From contig NZ_CP039734.2 in NCBI RefSeq assembly GCF_011769985.2, forward strand, positions 2,604,001-2,668,000: 64,000 nucleotides of DNA. The letters are read 5' to 3'. The position numbers and the translations under genes are program-made. Every line of letters begins with the position of its first letter. The stretch's first letter is position 1. The notes under the pieces are model-generated. The model made no database searches. It saw nothing but the letters and a program-made list of their open reading frames with translations, and had not been told where the DNA came from. This document shows, piece by piece, positions 22,424 through 31,271 of this stretch. This DNA comes from Sulfurospirillum diekertiae (lineage in GTDB: Bacteria > Campylobacterota > Campylobacteria > Campylobacterales > Sulfurospirillaceae).

Positions 22424-23857
22424 TTACGCAACAATGACTTGATCTTTGCCTGCTTTTTTAGCTTCATAAAGTGCGTTGTCCACTTTGTAAACCAACCCAT
22501 CTTGGCTCTCCAAGCTGCTAAGATGCCCTACCCCAATACTCACCGTAAGAGGTCTTTGTAAAAGACTACTCAGCGCTTTGTCCTCTCGAATAGCTTGGCA
22601 AATTTTCTGTGCAATTTCAACACTCTTTTCAGGACTCACATCCACGAAAAGAAGTGCAAACTCTTCACCACCCCAACGTGCTATCATGTCGGAAGAGCGA
22701 AGCTCTATGCGCAAAATTTCAGCAACCCTCACTAAAGCTTCATCGCCCACAAGATGTCCAAAGGAGTCATTGACCTCTTTAAAATTATCAATATCAATCA
22801 AAACAAGTGTGAGTGAATTGATACCTTTTTTGTAAAGTTTATAGAATTTTTCAAAATGTTCATTAAATTTTCTTCGATTGGCAAGCCCCGTCAGTGAATC
22901 TTCACTTGCCATTTTAACAAGCTGTTTTTGATAAATATTGATCGTATAAATAATAATGAGCGTTACCAACAAGGTTACCAAAAGCGAAATCGCTAAATTC
23001 GCATAAAATGTTTTCTTAAGCTCCTTAAGATACTCTTTTTTATTAATTTCGACAAAAAGTTGCAGTTTGAGTTTTCCAATGTACTTGGTATTTAAAAGGT
23101 ATTCACCCTCTTTATTTTTATACTCAAACTGTGTCTGTTCCCCTTTATAAATAGCCTCTTTGATACTTTTTAACCCATCAATATTGGCAATATTGCCACG
23201 TTTATTGAGGGCTTGAGAGAAAAGCGTTATCTCTCCTTTTTGATCGACAAAGTAGACGTCATATTTATATTTGGTTTTAAAGGAGTTGAGCATCTTTTCA
23301 ATGTTGAGAAGGCGCACACCCACACCCGTTACGCCAATCATCTCATTTTTATAGTTCATTACTTTGTAATTGATAAACATGATTAAAGTATCACTTAAAT
23401 TTGCATTATGATCCAGATTGATTTCATAAGGCTCTGCTTGATCTTTAAAGCGAAAATACCACGCATCGGCACTGTTGTCTTTATTGACAACATCAATAAG
23501 CCCTCTAGGATGATAATAGTTTTTGGTTTTATCGGAGACTAAAAATGTGGTAAAAATATCGTATTTTTGTTGGATTTCCGTGAGATAGCGAACAATGCCA
23601 TCTATATCTTTTTCACCGCTCATCAGCCAGTCTCGTAAAAAAGTATCATGCGACATCAATGAAGAGACCAGTAATGGCTCAATCATGCGCTGTTGAATCT
23701 CAGTGTAGATATTGTCAACCGAAAGCGGCAAGGAAGTATTTTGCAGTTGCTCTTGTGTATCATGAACATTTTTCATATAATTGATCACAGAGCCTGCAAT
23801 GGATACACCTAAAAGCAATCCAGCTATAATCACAACCACTTTAGTTTTTAATCGCAT
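22424..23857 (-). CDS. Membrane diguanylate cyclase with Cache-type sensor
   Basis: Makes cyclic-di-GMP in response to an extracytoplasmic signal. 477 residues: membrane helix 8-27, a periplasmic dCache-like sensor (~45-280, with the WYFRFKDQAEPYEINLDH segment), membrane helix ~288-306, then a GGDEF domain. The active site GGEEF (396-400) is intact, and an inhibitory I-site RSSD (387-390) lies exactly five residues before it, so product inhibition is expected. A good AAGGAG ribosome site precedes the ATG. It sits between permease and rhodanese genes, which may be chance or signal coupling. Confidence 0.93.
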   Translation of the reverse strand: MRLKTKVVVIIAGLLLGVSIAGSVINYMKNVHDTQEQLQNTSLPLSVDNIYTEIQQRMIEPLLVSSLMSHDTFLRDWLMSGEKDIDGIVRYLTEIQQKYDIFTTFLVSDKTKNYYHPRGLIDVVNKDNSADAWYFRFKDQAEPYEINLDHNANLSDTLIMFINYKVMNYKNEMIGVTGVGVRLLNIEKMLNSFKTKYKYDVYFVDQKGEITLFSQALNKRGNIANIDGLKSIKEAIYKGEQTQFEYKNKEGEYLLNTKYIGKLKLQLFVEINKKEYLKELKKTFYANLAISLLVTLLVTLIIIYTINIYQKQLVKMASEDSLTGLANRRKFNEHFEKFYKLYKKGINSLTLVLIDIDNFKEVNDSFGHLVGDEALVRVAEILRIELRSSDMIARWGGEEFALLFVDVSPEKSVEIAQKICQAIREDKALSSLLQRPLTVSIGVGHLSSLESQDGLVYKVDNALYEAKKAGKDQVIVA

Positions 23858-23908
23858 AGTTTCTCCTTGAATACGCGATTATAACACAAAATAGACGACA
23901 AAAAAACA

Positions 23909-24868
23909 TCATAACAGTACGTTAAACAGATACCCAACACCCATAATTCCAAGAGCCACAATGCCAAAAAAGAGGGCAATCAGCTTTACATGTAAAATGC
24001 GCTTTAAAATCATCGCTTCAGGCAGACTGAGTGCGGTGATCGCCATCATAAAGCTCAGCGCCGTCCCAAGTAACATTCCTTTACTGGTTAACACTTCGAT
24101 GAGCGGCATCACGCCTGCGGCATTGGAATACATCGGAACGCCCAGTAGTACAGCAAAAGGGACACTGTACCACGCATTGCTTCCTGCATATTTGACGATC
24201 AATTCCGTTGGAACATATCCATGAATAAATGCCCCAATGCCCACACCAATCATCACATACAGATAGATTTTCTGTAAAATATCCAGCGTGTAGCCCCATG
24301 ACTCTTTCACTCTTTTTTTCACCGTCAGTGTAATCTCAACCTCTTTCAAATCACCACTCATGGGTACCACAGGAATTAAGACGTATTTTTCCATCCCTAG
24401 TTTGCCGACAATAAAGCCGCCTAGAATGGCAACCAACAGTCCAAAACCAATGTACAGTGCCGTGATTTTCCAGCCAAAAAGCCCAAATAAAAGGGCAATA
24501 GCAATTTCATTGTTCATGGGACTTGAGATCAAAAAACTAAAGGTAATCCCAAGAGGAATACGTGCTTGCATAAAGCCTAAAAACAGAGGAATCGCCGAAC
24601 AACTACAAAACGGCGTAATAATGCCAAAAAGTGCTGCTAAGACATTACCAGTGAACTCACTTTTACCTTGCAAATAGACGCGTACTTTGTCGGTATTAAA
24701 ATACGTTCTCAAAAAACTCACTGCAAAAATAATCAGCACTAAAAGAATGTAAATTTTCACCGTATCAAAGATGAAAAAATGAACCACTTCTGCTTTTTGT
24801 GTCGAAGCATCCAGTCCAAATACCCCATAGACCAGATAATCTACCATCTTTTCCCATACATCAAACAT
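23909..24868 (-). CDS. DUF318/ArsP-type permease
   Basis: Inner-membrane permease of 319 residues with about eight to ten helices. The family signature FGIITPFCSCSAIPLFLGF (~residues 85-103) has the paired cysteines CSC, and ISSPMNNEIAIALLFG follows. Related proteins include ArsP, an exporter of organoarsenicals, and other metal exporters. It overlaps the arsenate reductase gene by 8 bp, supporting an arsenic-related role; substrate cannot be read from sequence. A TTACATGTAA copy lies inside the gene. Confidence 0.85.
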   Translation of the reverse strand: MFDVWEKMVDYLVYGVFGLDASTQKAEVVHFFIFDTVKIYILLVLIIFAVSFLRTYFNTDKVRVYLQGKSEFTGNVLAALFGIITPFCSCSAIPLFLGFMQARIPLGITFSFLISSPMNNEIAIALLFGLFGWKITALYIGFGLLVAILGGFIVGKLGMEKYVLIPVVPMSGDLKEVEITLTVKKRVKESWGYTLDILQKIYLYVMIGVGIGAFIHGYVPTELIVKYAGSNAWYSVPFAVLLGVPMYSNAAGVMPLIEVLTSKGMLLGTALSFMMAITALSLPEAMILKRILHVKLIALFFGIVALGIMGVGYLFNVLL

Positions 24869-25268
24869 CGCTTAGCTCTTTTTCAATGATAGGCAAAAGC
24901 TCTGCTTTAATTGCTTTACATGTAAGAATAAACGCCCCATAATCTTTCCCATCGGGATCGGAAAAGCCAACATGAATTTTTTTAGGAATAGGACGAGGAA
25001 ACATGGGACAGCTCTCTTTGGCATGATCGCATACCGTGACTACCAAATCGAAGTTTACATGTAAAACCTCATCGAGTGTTTTGGAGTGGTAGTTCTCTTT
25101 CCAAATGCCCTCTTCTTCTAAGACTTTTTTCGCATAGGCATTGACATATCCGCTTGCACGCACGCCCGCACTATACGCCTCAATGCCTTTTAAATGTGCG
25201 TTTACGAGCGCTTCAGCGATAATACTTCGACAACTGTTGCCCGTACATAAAATCAGTACTTTTTTCAT
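24861..25268 (-). CDS. arsC: Arsenate reductase, low-molecular-weight phosphatase type (ArsC)
   Basis: Reduces arsenate to arsenite with thioredoxin as electron donor. 135 residues. The P-loop nucleophile is C8 in CTGNSCRS (C-x5-R), with the relay cysteines C80 and C87 in VCDHAKESCP, and DPDGKD near residues 104-109 supplies the acid. All three redox cysteines are present, so it is a true ArsC rather than a tyrosine phosphatase. It leads the cluster; an ArsR-like operator lies 53-72 bp upstream, but no arsR gene is in the window. Confidence 0.93.
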   Translation of the reverse strand: MKKVLILCTGNSCRSIIAEALVNAHLKGIEAYSAGVRASGYVNAYAKKVLEEEGIWKENYHSKTLDEVLHVNFDLVVTVCDHAKESCPMFPRPIPKKIHVGFSDPDGKDYGAFILTCKAIKAELLPIIEKELSDV

Positions 25269-25320
25269 GATCTAGCCTTTACATGTAACAATGATGAAAT
25301 GGTAGCATAAAATTATCTTT

Positions 25321-25340
25321 ATATCAAGATATATTGATAT
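25321..25340 (-). promoter_or_regulatory. ArsR/SmtB-type operator candidate upstream of arsC
   Basis: ATATCAA (25321-25327) and TTGATAT (25334-25340) form a 7+7 bp perfect dyad with a 6-bp centre. ATCAA-N6-TTGAT-like dyads are typical ArsR-family operators. The position upstream of arsC fits arsenite-responsive repression by a regulator encoded elsewhere. Confidence 0.55.
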
Positions 25341-25383
25341 GTTAGCTCTTAAAGGTAAGCTAAGAGCACAAAATCTATTGCTC

Positions 25384-26391
25384 TTACGCGCCTAAAAGGG
25401 AGCTATAACGGACATCTTCCATGGCACGCCCCGCCCCTAGAATAATATTTTGCAAAGGATTATCCACAACATTGACCGCTATTTCTAATTTGGCAGACAG
25501 GTAACAATCGAGCCCTTGCAGCATCGAAGAACCACCTGTGAGTAAAATACCTTGATCATAAATATCTTGTGCAAAGGCTGGAGGAAGTTCTGAAAGCATG
25601 CGGTGTGTCAGAGAAACCATTTTATCAACCAAAGGCATAATCGCTTGATGCACATCGTGAGAACTTGCCACAAAGCGCTCAGGAAGGCGAGAGACGAGAT
25701 TTTTGACATTGATCTGCATCGTTACTTCTTCACGATTGACAAGATTTCCAAGCTCTTTTTTTAAATGTTCTGCATCATTATGCGAGATGAGAATACGCTT
25801 GCTCGCTTTAAAATACTCAATAATTGCCTCATCAAGGTCATTGCCAGCAACACGGAGAGACTTTGACATCACAATCCCATTACACGAAAGAAGTGAAATA
25901 TCGCTCACCCCTGCTCCAATATCCAGTACCAAAACGCCTTTAGGTAATTCTATCGCTTGCATGGAACCAAGCGCGGCAGAGAAAGGGTCTTTGATGAGCA
26001 TCACTTCACGAGCACCTCCATCTTTACACGCTTCTACCACAGCACCCCGCTCCATCGAATTCAGATCGCTTGGAACACTCACAAGAATCGTTGGCTTGAA
26101 AAATCGGCTCTGTGCAATGCGCGCAATGACCTCTTTAATATAGGCTTTTGCAACGGTTAAATTGGCGATTGCCCCTTTGGAAAGGGGATGCATCACTTCG
26201 ATATGTTGAGGATTTTTACCCCACATTCGCCTTGAAGAAGCACCACTATCAAAAAAAGAACTTCGTTTTGTATCGAATGAAATAGAGGTAGGCTCATCTA
26301 AAATAATTCCACGGCTGGGTTGATATACCAATGTATTATTAGTGCCAAGATCAATGGCAAAGGCATTGGAAGAACGAAGGAGAGAAAACAT
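25384..26391 (-). CDS. MreB-like actin-family ATPase, divergent paralogue
   Basis: Actin-fold cytoskeletal protein of 335 residues. Phosphate-1 loop AIDLGTNNTLVY, phosphate-2 VLDIGAGVSDISLL, adenosine motif ILLTGGSSMLQGL and the connecting motif ILGAGRAMED are all recognisable. The N-terminus (MFSLLRSSNAFAIDLG) resembles MreB, but the gene lacks mreC/mreD neighbours and diverges from the usual DLGTANTLIY form. It probably is a second, specialised MreB/Mbl protein; the alternative is that it is the organism's only mreB displaced from its operon. One base separates it from the TerC gene. Confidence 0.82.
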   Translation of the reverse strand: MFSLLRSSNAFAIDLGTNNTLVYQPSRGIILDEPTSISFDTKRSSFFDSGASSRRMWGKNPQHIEVMHPLSKGAIANLTVAKAYIKEVIARIAQSRFFKPTILVSVPSDLNSMERGAVVEACKDGGAREVMLIKDPFSAALGSMQAIELPKGVLVLDIGAGVSDISLLSCNGIVMSKSLRVAGNDLDEAIIEYFKASKRILISHNDAEHLKKELGNLVNREEVTMQINVKNLVSRLPERFVASSHDVHQAIMPLVDKMVSLTHRMLSELPPAFAQDIYDQGILLTGGSSMLQGLDCYLSAKLEIAVNVVDNPLQNIILGAGRAMEDVRYSSLLGA

Positions 26392-26392
26392 A

Positions 26393-27136
26393 TTACGCCT
26401 CTTTTTTAGCTACTGATTTTTTAGCTTTTTTCTTACGACTGTAAATATTAATCGACTCAACAGCAAGAGAAAATGCCATCGCGAAATAAACATAGGCTTT
26501 TGAGATATGAAGCCCAAACCCTTCAGCAATAAGCGTCACACCAACTAAAATCAAAAACGAAAGTGCTAAGATTTTAATCGTAGGATTGGCATCAATAAAA
26601 TCAGAAATAGCCTTACTTGCGAACATCATCACTCCTACCGCAAGGACAACGGCCAAAATCATAATGATAATATTGTTTGCCATACCCACAGCAGTAATGA
26701 CAGAATCCAGAGAGAAAACGATGTCCAAAACAGCAATCTGAATGAGTGTATTAAAAAAGCCACGTGAACCTTTTTTAAGCTCTTTTTCCTCTTCCCCTAC
26801 CTCTTCAATGTCTTGGTGAATCTCTGTTGTTGACTTGGCAAGGAGAAATAGACCTCCCACAATTAAGATGAGATCGCGTCCTGAAATAGGATAGGAAAAA
26901 AGAGTAAAAAGGGGCGTTGTTAATTTCATAATCCAAAAGAGTGAGAGAAGGAGCATGATCCGCGTGATCATCGCAAGACCCAGTCCAAAAATCCGACCTT
27001 TATCTCTTTGATGGGCAGGCAAGCGGCCTACGAGAATAGCAATAAAAATAATATTATCAATTCCAAGAACAATTTCCAAAGCCGTTAATGTCAATAACGC
27101 CATAAGTGCTTCGGCAGTAAATAGCGATTCGAGCAT
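26393..27136 (-). CDS. TerC-family membrane protein
   Basis: Inner-membrane protein of 247 residues with seven to eight helices. TerC signatures: LEIVLGIDNIIFIAIL and VLDIVFSLDSVITAVGMANN, each carrying the conserved acidic residue within a helix. The tail is Lys-rich. TerC proteins are linked to metal-ion (notably manganese) export and tellurite resistance. It precedes the MreB-like gene by one base, so both are probably cotranscribed; a functional link between them is not evident. Confidence 0.92.
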   Translation of the reverse strand: MLESLFTAEALMALLTLTALEIVLGIDNIIFIAILVGRLPAHQRDKGRIFGLGLAMITRIMLLLSLFWIMKLTTPLFTLFSYPISGRDLILIVGGLFLLAKSTTEIHQDIEEVGEEEKELKKGSRGFFNTLIQIAVLDIVFSLDSVITAVGMANNIIIMILAVVLAVGVMMFASKAISDFIDANPTIKILALSFLILVGVTLIAEGFGLHISKAYVYFAMAFSLAVESINIYSRKKKAKKSVAKKEA

Positions 27137-27222
27137 AATGCACTATCCTCTTTTTTTCCTTTTATTGTACCTACATTTGGGTATAAGTCTTCTTAGTAAC
27201 CATCTTGTTAAGCAAGACAAGT

Positions 27223-27228
27223 TATAAT
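27223..27228 (+). promoter_or_regulatory. -10 box of mqnA
   Basis: TATAAT, 27 bp upstream of the mqnA ATG; AAGGAG is the ribosome site at 27245-27250. No clear -35. Confidence 0.5.
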
Positions 27229-27254
27229 ACAAAACCTAGATATAAGGAGTCTGT

Positions 27255-27926
27255 ATGGTTTTTGGAAAGATAGACTATATCAATCTTCTTCCATTTCATG
27301 TTTTTTTAAAACGAGCCTCACTACCCAACGCGTTTAAACGTTCATGTGAGCATCAGAAATCTGTTCCGTCCAGTATCAATCGTAAATTTAGAAAGCGTGT
27401 TGTGGATGCCGCATTTATTTCCAGTATTGAAAGTAAACGCAAATCAATCACCCCTTTGCCTATTGGCATCGTGGCGCAAAAAAATGTTAAAAGTGTTATT
27501 TTAAAAAAGGGCGTTGCTAAAAGAGACCCCGCCTCTGCTACATCCAATATGTTAACCCGCGTCCTTGGGTTAGAAGGTGAAGTTTTCATCGGAGATCGTG
27601 CACTCAAACTCTACCTACAAGAGCCCGATGCGTATATTGATCTTGCTCAAGTTTGGCATGACACGTATCATCTCCCTTTTGTATTTGCACGATTGTGTGT
27701 GAATGTGCGTCAAAGTTTTTACAAAAAACTCTCTGCAAAGTTTGTTCAATGCCCGATTAAAATTCCTAACTATATTTTAAAGACCTATGCCAAAGAGCGT
27801 GGTATTGCAGCCCATGACATTAAAGAGTACCTTAAACTTATCAGTTATTCCATTGGGAAGAAAGAGCAAAAAGCCCTGTTTATGTTTCTCAAAAAAGCCA
27901 AACGCCTCAACAAGCCTTCGTCGTAA
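27255..27926 (+). CDS. mqnA: Chorismate dehydratase MqnA (futalosine menaquinone pathway)
   Basis: Converts chorismate to 3-enolpyruvyl-benzoate, the first step of the futalosine route to menaquinone. 223 residues. The family N-terminus is present as GKIDYINLLPFHVFLK; the periplasmic-binding-protein-like fold is supported by VVDAAFISSIESKRK, LPIGIVAQKNVKSVIL and IGDRALKLYLQEPDAYIDLAQVWHDTYHLPFVFA. It is shorter than many MqnA proteins, as in other Campylobacterota. mqnD is 35 kb away in the same window. Followed by gdhA after 21 bp, likely cotranscribed. Confidence 0.88.
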   Translation: MVFGKIDYINLLPFHVFLKRASLPNAFKRSCEHQKSVPSSINRKFRKRVVDAAFISSIESKRKSITPLPIGIVAQKNVKSVILKKGVAKRDPASATSNMLTRVLGLEGEVFIGDRALKLYLQEPDAYIDLAQVWHDTYHLPFVFARLCVNVRQSFYKKLSAKFVQCPIKIPNYILKTYAKERGIAAHDIKEYLKLISYSIGKKEQKALFMFLKKAKRLNKPSS

Positions 27927-27947
27927 AATCCTCAAAGGAGTTGCCCG

Positions 27948-29309
27948 ATGTCCGTGAAACGTTATATCGATAAAGTTCTTCAATCAACGATTGAGAGTAC
28001 CCCCGGTCAAACGGAGTTTTACCAAGCGGTTGAAGAGGTTTTAACCTCTCTTGAACCGCTTTTACAGGCAGAGTCCAAATACGATCAGTACAATATACTA
28101 GAGCGTATCGTCATTCCTGAGCGTCAAATCCTCTTTCGTGTTGTCTGGATCGATGATCAAGGCAAAATCCAAACCAATATTGGTTACCGCGTCCAGTTTA
28201 ACTCTGCCATTGGACCTTACAAAGGCGGCCTTCGTTTTCATCCCAGTGTCAATCTTGGTATCATCAAGTTTTTAGGCTTTGAGCAGACCTTTAAAAACTC
28301 TCTGACGGGGCTTGCTATTGGTGGAGCAAAGGGGGGCAGTAATTTTAATCCCAAAGGCAAAAGTGAAGGTGAAATTATGCGCTTTTGCCAATCGTTTATG
28401 GTGGAACTCTCCAAACACATCGGCGAGACGAAAGATATCCCTGCGGGCGACATTGGTGTCGGTGGACGTGAGATTGGCTATCTGTTTGGCGAATACAAAC
28501 GCCTGACGGGTCGTTTTGAAGGAGCCTTAACAGGCAAAGGACTCAATTGGGGAGGATCTCTCGCGCGCACGGAAGCAACAGGGTATGGTTCGGTCTATTT
28601 TGCAGAAAACATCCTCAACAAAGCGGGTGACTCGCTTAAAGGCAAAATATGCACCGTATCAGGAGCGGGCAATGTGGCACTTTATACGATTCAAAAGCTC
28701 TATGACATGGGGGCAATACCCGTTACATGCAGTGACTCTCATGGGATGATCTACGATAAAAATGGTATTGATTTTAATGCACTTAAAGCCATCAAAGAGA
28801 TTGCGCGTAAAGATTTAAGCGAATACCTTAATGTTCACGCAGAAGCGACCTATATTCCTGTCAGTCAATATCCCGAAGGAACGAATGCTGTTTGGAGTAT
28901 CCCGTGTTTTGCAGCATTTCCGAGTGCGACACAAAATGAACTGGGTCTAAATGACATTCAAATTCTTTATAAAAACGGCTGTCGGTTGGTTAATGAAGGG
29001 GCGAATATGCCAAGCACCCCGCAAGCGATTGACTTTATGTTGGCACACAAAATGTTTTACGGCCCTGCAAAGGCTGCCAATGCGGGTGGTGTTGCTACCA
29101 GTCAGTTAGAGATGAGCCAAAATGCCAGTATGCAAAAATGGAGTTTTGCTGAAGTCGACAGTAAACTCAGAGGTATTATGAAAAATATTTTTGAGCTTTC
29201 CTATAAAACATCCAAAGAGTTTGGTGATGAAGGGAACTTGATGTTGGGTGCAAATATTGCAGGATTTCGCAAAGTGGCTGATTCAATGATCGATCAAGGA
29301 GCGGTATAG
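27948..29309 (+). CDS. gdhA: Glutamate dehydrogenase, hexameric (GdhA)
   Basis: Forms glutamate from 2-oxoglutarate and ammonium, probably with NADPH. 453 residues, the normal length of the small hexameric type. Motifs: GPYKGGLRFHPSVN, the catalytic lysine region GGAKGGSNFNPKGKS, PAGDIGVGGREIG, and the coenzyme loop TVSGAGNVALYT. The C-terminus GEEGNLMLGANIAGF-like stretch reads GDEGNLMLGANIAGF. AAAGGAG ribosome site, 21 bp after mqnA; a strong terminator follows immediately. Confidence 0.96.
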   Translation: MSVKRYIDKVLQSTIESTPGQTEFYQAVEEVLTSLEPLLQAESKYDQYNILERIVIPERQILFRVVWIDDQGKIQTNIGYRVQFNSAIGPYKGGLRFHPSVNLGIIKFLGFEQTFKNSLTGLAIGGAKGGSNFNPKGKSEGEIMRFCQSFMVELSKHIGETKDIPAGDIGVGGREIGYLFGEYKRLTGRFEGALTGKGLNWGGSLARTEATGYGSVYFAENILNKAGDSLKGKICTVSGAGNVALYTIQKLYDMGAIPVTCSDSHGMIYDKNGIDFNALKAIKEIARKDLSEYLNVHAEATYIPVSQYPEGTNAVWSIPCFAAFPSATQNELGLNDIQILYKNGCRLVNEGANMPSTPQAIDFMLAHKMFYGPAKAANAGGVATSQLEMSQNASMQKWSFAEVDSKLRGIMKNIFELSYKTSKEFGDEGNLMLGANIAGFRKVADSMIDQGAV

Positions 29310-29310
29310 T

Positions 29311-29331
29311 AAAACGGGCTCTGCCCGTTTT
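29311..29331 (+). terminator. Terminator of gdhA
   Basis: AAAACGGG (29311-29318) pairs with CCCGTTTT (29324-29331), loop CTCTG, two bases after the gdhA stop and ending in a T run. The stem's AAAA/TTTT makes it usable on both strands, so it may also end the opposing upp transcript. A TTACATGTAA copy (29330-29339) abuts it. Confidence 0.85.
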
Positions 29332-29359
29332 ACATGTAAACATCAAAAAAGATTTTTGA

Positions 29360-29992
29360 CTAGCTATTCACCGTATTAAAAACTCTATCTCCCGCATCTC
29401 CAAGACCGGGAACGATGTAGCCATTTTCATTCAATCCATCATCAATGCAAGTTGTAAAGACAGGTACATCAGGATGGATCTCACAAAAACGTTTGAGTCC
29501 CTCAGGAGCTGAAACCAACGCTAAAAAGCGTATATCTTTCACTCCTTTTGACTTTAAAAAGTTCACAGCATCAATCGCCGTTCCGCCTGTCGCAAACATC
29601 GGGTCGATAATAATTGCAATACGCTCTTTATGATCAGGTGGTAGCTTCGCATAGTAAAACTCTGCTTCGAGTGTTTTTTCATTGCGTTGAAATCCTAAAA
29701 AGCCCACACTGGCATCAGGAATCAATTTAAAGATACCATCCAACATGCCAAGAGCGGCTCTTAGAATCGGGCAGATCATAATTTTTGCATCTAACTTTTT
29801 AGTATTGGCCAACGCAACAGGCGTTTGGACTTTAATGTCGCGAAGAGGTAAATCGCGTGTTGCTTCAAATAACATCAAATGAGATATTTCATCGACTAAA
29901 AGTCGAAACTGAAATGGCTCTGTTTTTTCATCTCTCAAAATCGAAAGCTTATGCTCAATCAGAGGATGTTTGATGACATGAACGTTTTTCAC
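29360..29992 (-). CDS. upp: Uracil phosphoribosyltransferase
   Basis: Salvages uracil to UMP with PRPP. 210 residues. PRPP-binding loop IIDPMFATGGTA (~129-140), the uracil-binding C-terminus with NENGYIVPGLGDAGDRVF, and the flexible-loop segment CPILRAALGML are present, so all key motifs are intact. It is the last gene of a gltX-malic enzyme-upp group, beginning directly after the malic enzyme stop. Confidence 0.95.
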   Translation of the reverse strand: MKNVHVIKHPLIEHKLSILRDEKTEPFQFRLLVDEISHLMLFEATRDLPLRDIKVQTPVALANTKKLDAKIMICPILRAALGMLDGIFKLIPDASVGFLGFQRNEKTLEAEFYYAKLPPDHKERIAIIIDPMFATGGTAIDAVNFLKSKGVKDIRFLALVSAPEGLKRFCEIHPDVPVFTTCIDDGLNENGYIVPGLGDAGDRVFNTVNS

Positions 29993-31270
29993 TTATTTTT
30001 GCTCCGCATCAATAATCGCTTGAAGTTTTGCGCGATACGCTTTCATATCAAAATCTTTCACACGCGCAACGCCATCTTTGATCGCAGCTTCGGCAACTGC
30101 AGCAGAAATCCACACAAAAACTCTTCGATCAAATGGTTTTGGAATGATGTAATTGATACCAAATTTAAGATCTTCTCCGTTATAAGCTGCTTTGACATAA
30201 TCAGGCACATCTTCTTTAGCTAACTTTGCCATAGCTACTGCTGCAGCCATTTTCATGCCTTCCGTAATTTTAGTTGCTCGAACATCCAAAGCACCTCTAA
30301 AGATGAAAGGAAAACCTAAAACGTTATTAACTTGGTTCGGATAGTCACTTCTTCCTGTTCCCATCATAACGTCATTTCGTACTGCATGAACTTCTTCAGG
30401 TAAGATTTCAGGCGTTGGGTTTGCAAGAGCGAAAATAATTGGGTATGGGTTCATGGATTTAACCATCTCTTGACTAACAACACCTGGTTTTGAAAGACCT
30501 AAAAACATATCAGCCCCTCGCATTGCATCTTCTATGGTTCTATCACTGGTTTCCAATGCAAACTCTGCTTTATAGGTATTAAGATCTGTTCTTCCTGCAT
30601 GGATAACACCCTTACTATCAAGCATCACAATTTTTTTAGCACCCAAAAGTTTGTACATTTTAGCACACGCAATTCCTGCAGCACCTGCACCAGAAACGAC
30701 GATTTTCATCTCTTCAATTTTTTTGCCACTGATTTCAAGCGCATTGATAAGTCCAGCAGACGTAATCATCGCTGTTCCATGTTGATCATCGTGCATAACA
30801 GGGATATCAACACATTCTTGAAGCTTGCGCTCTATTTCAAAACAACCGGGTGCTTTAATATCTTCAAGATTGATACCACCAAATGTTGGAGAGAGTGCTT
30901 TACAAATTGCAACAATTTTATCAATGTCATGTTCATCTAATTCAATATCAAACGCATCAACATCTGCGAATTTTTTGAAAAGAACAGACTTTCCTTCCAT
31001 AACAGGCTTGCCAGCAACGGCACCAATATCACCAAGACCTAGAACCGCTGTTCCATCACTGATAACGGCAACAAGATTACCTTTATTGGTATATTTGTAC
31101 GCTAATTCATTATCTTTTTCAATCTCTAAACAAGGATGTGCAACACCTGGAGTGTACGCCATTGAAAGATCTCTAGCAGTATCACAACGCGTTTTAACAC
31201 TAATTTCAATTTTCCCACCAATATGATATTCTAAAGACTCTTCTTTAGTAACTTTCCCCTTATTACTCAC
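29993..31270 (-). CDS. NAD(P)-dependent malic enzyme, short form
   Basis: Oxidatively decarboxylates malate to pyruvate. 425 residues, lacking the C-terminal phosphotransacetylase-like domain of MaeB. Motifs: [13 protein letters not shown] near the N-terminus, [32 protein letters not shown], metal-binding [26 protein letters not shown] and the dinucleotide loop [16 protein letters not shown] single base separates it from gltX and it abuts upp. Cofactor preference (NAD or NADP) cannot be fixed by eye. Confidence 0.93.
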   Translation of the reverse strand: MSNKGKVTKEESLEYHIGGKIEISVKTRCDTARDLSMAYTPGVAHPCLEIEKDNELAYKYTNKGNLVAVISDGTAVLGLGDIGAVAGKPVMEGKSVLFKKFADVDAFDIELDEHDIDKIVAICKALSPTFGGINLEDIKAPGCFEIERKLQECVDIPVMHDDQHGTAMITSAGLINALEISGKKIEEMKIVVSGAGAAGIACAKMYKLLGAKKIVMLDSKGVIHAGRTDLNTYKAEFALETSDRTIEDAMRGADMFLGLSKPGVVSQEMVKSMNPYPIIFALANPTPEILPEEVHAVRNDVMMGTGRSDYPNQVNNVLGFPFIFRGALDVRATKITEGMKMAAAVAMAKLAKEDVPDYVKAAYNGEDLKFGINYIIPKPFDRRVFVWISAAVAEAAIKDGVARVKDFDMKAYRAKLQAIIDAEQK

Positions 31271-31271
31271 A

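Noticed and set aside
22414..22500. N-terminal extension of the rhodanese-like protein
   Set aside because: It overlaps the cyclase gene and would hide a normal signal peptide; AAGGA supports ATG at 22413.
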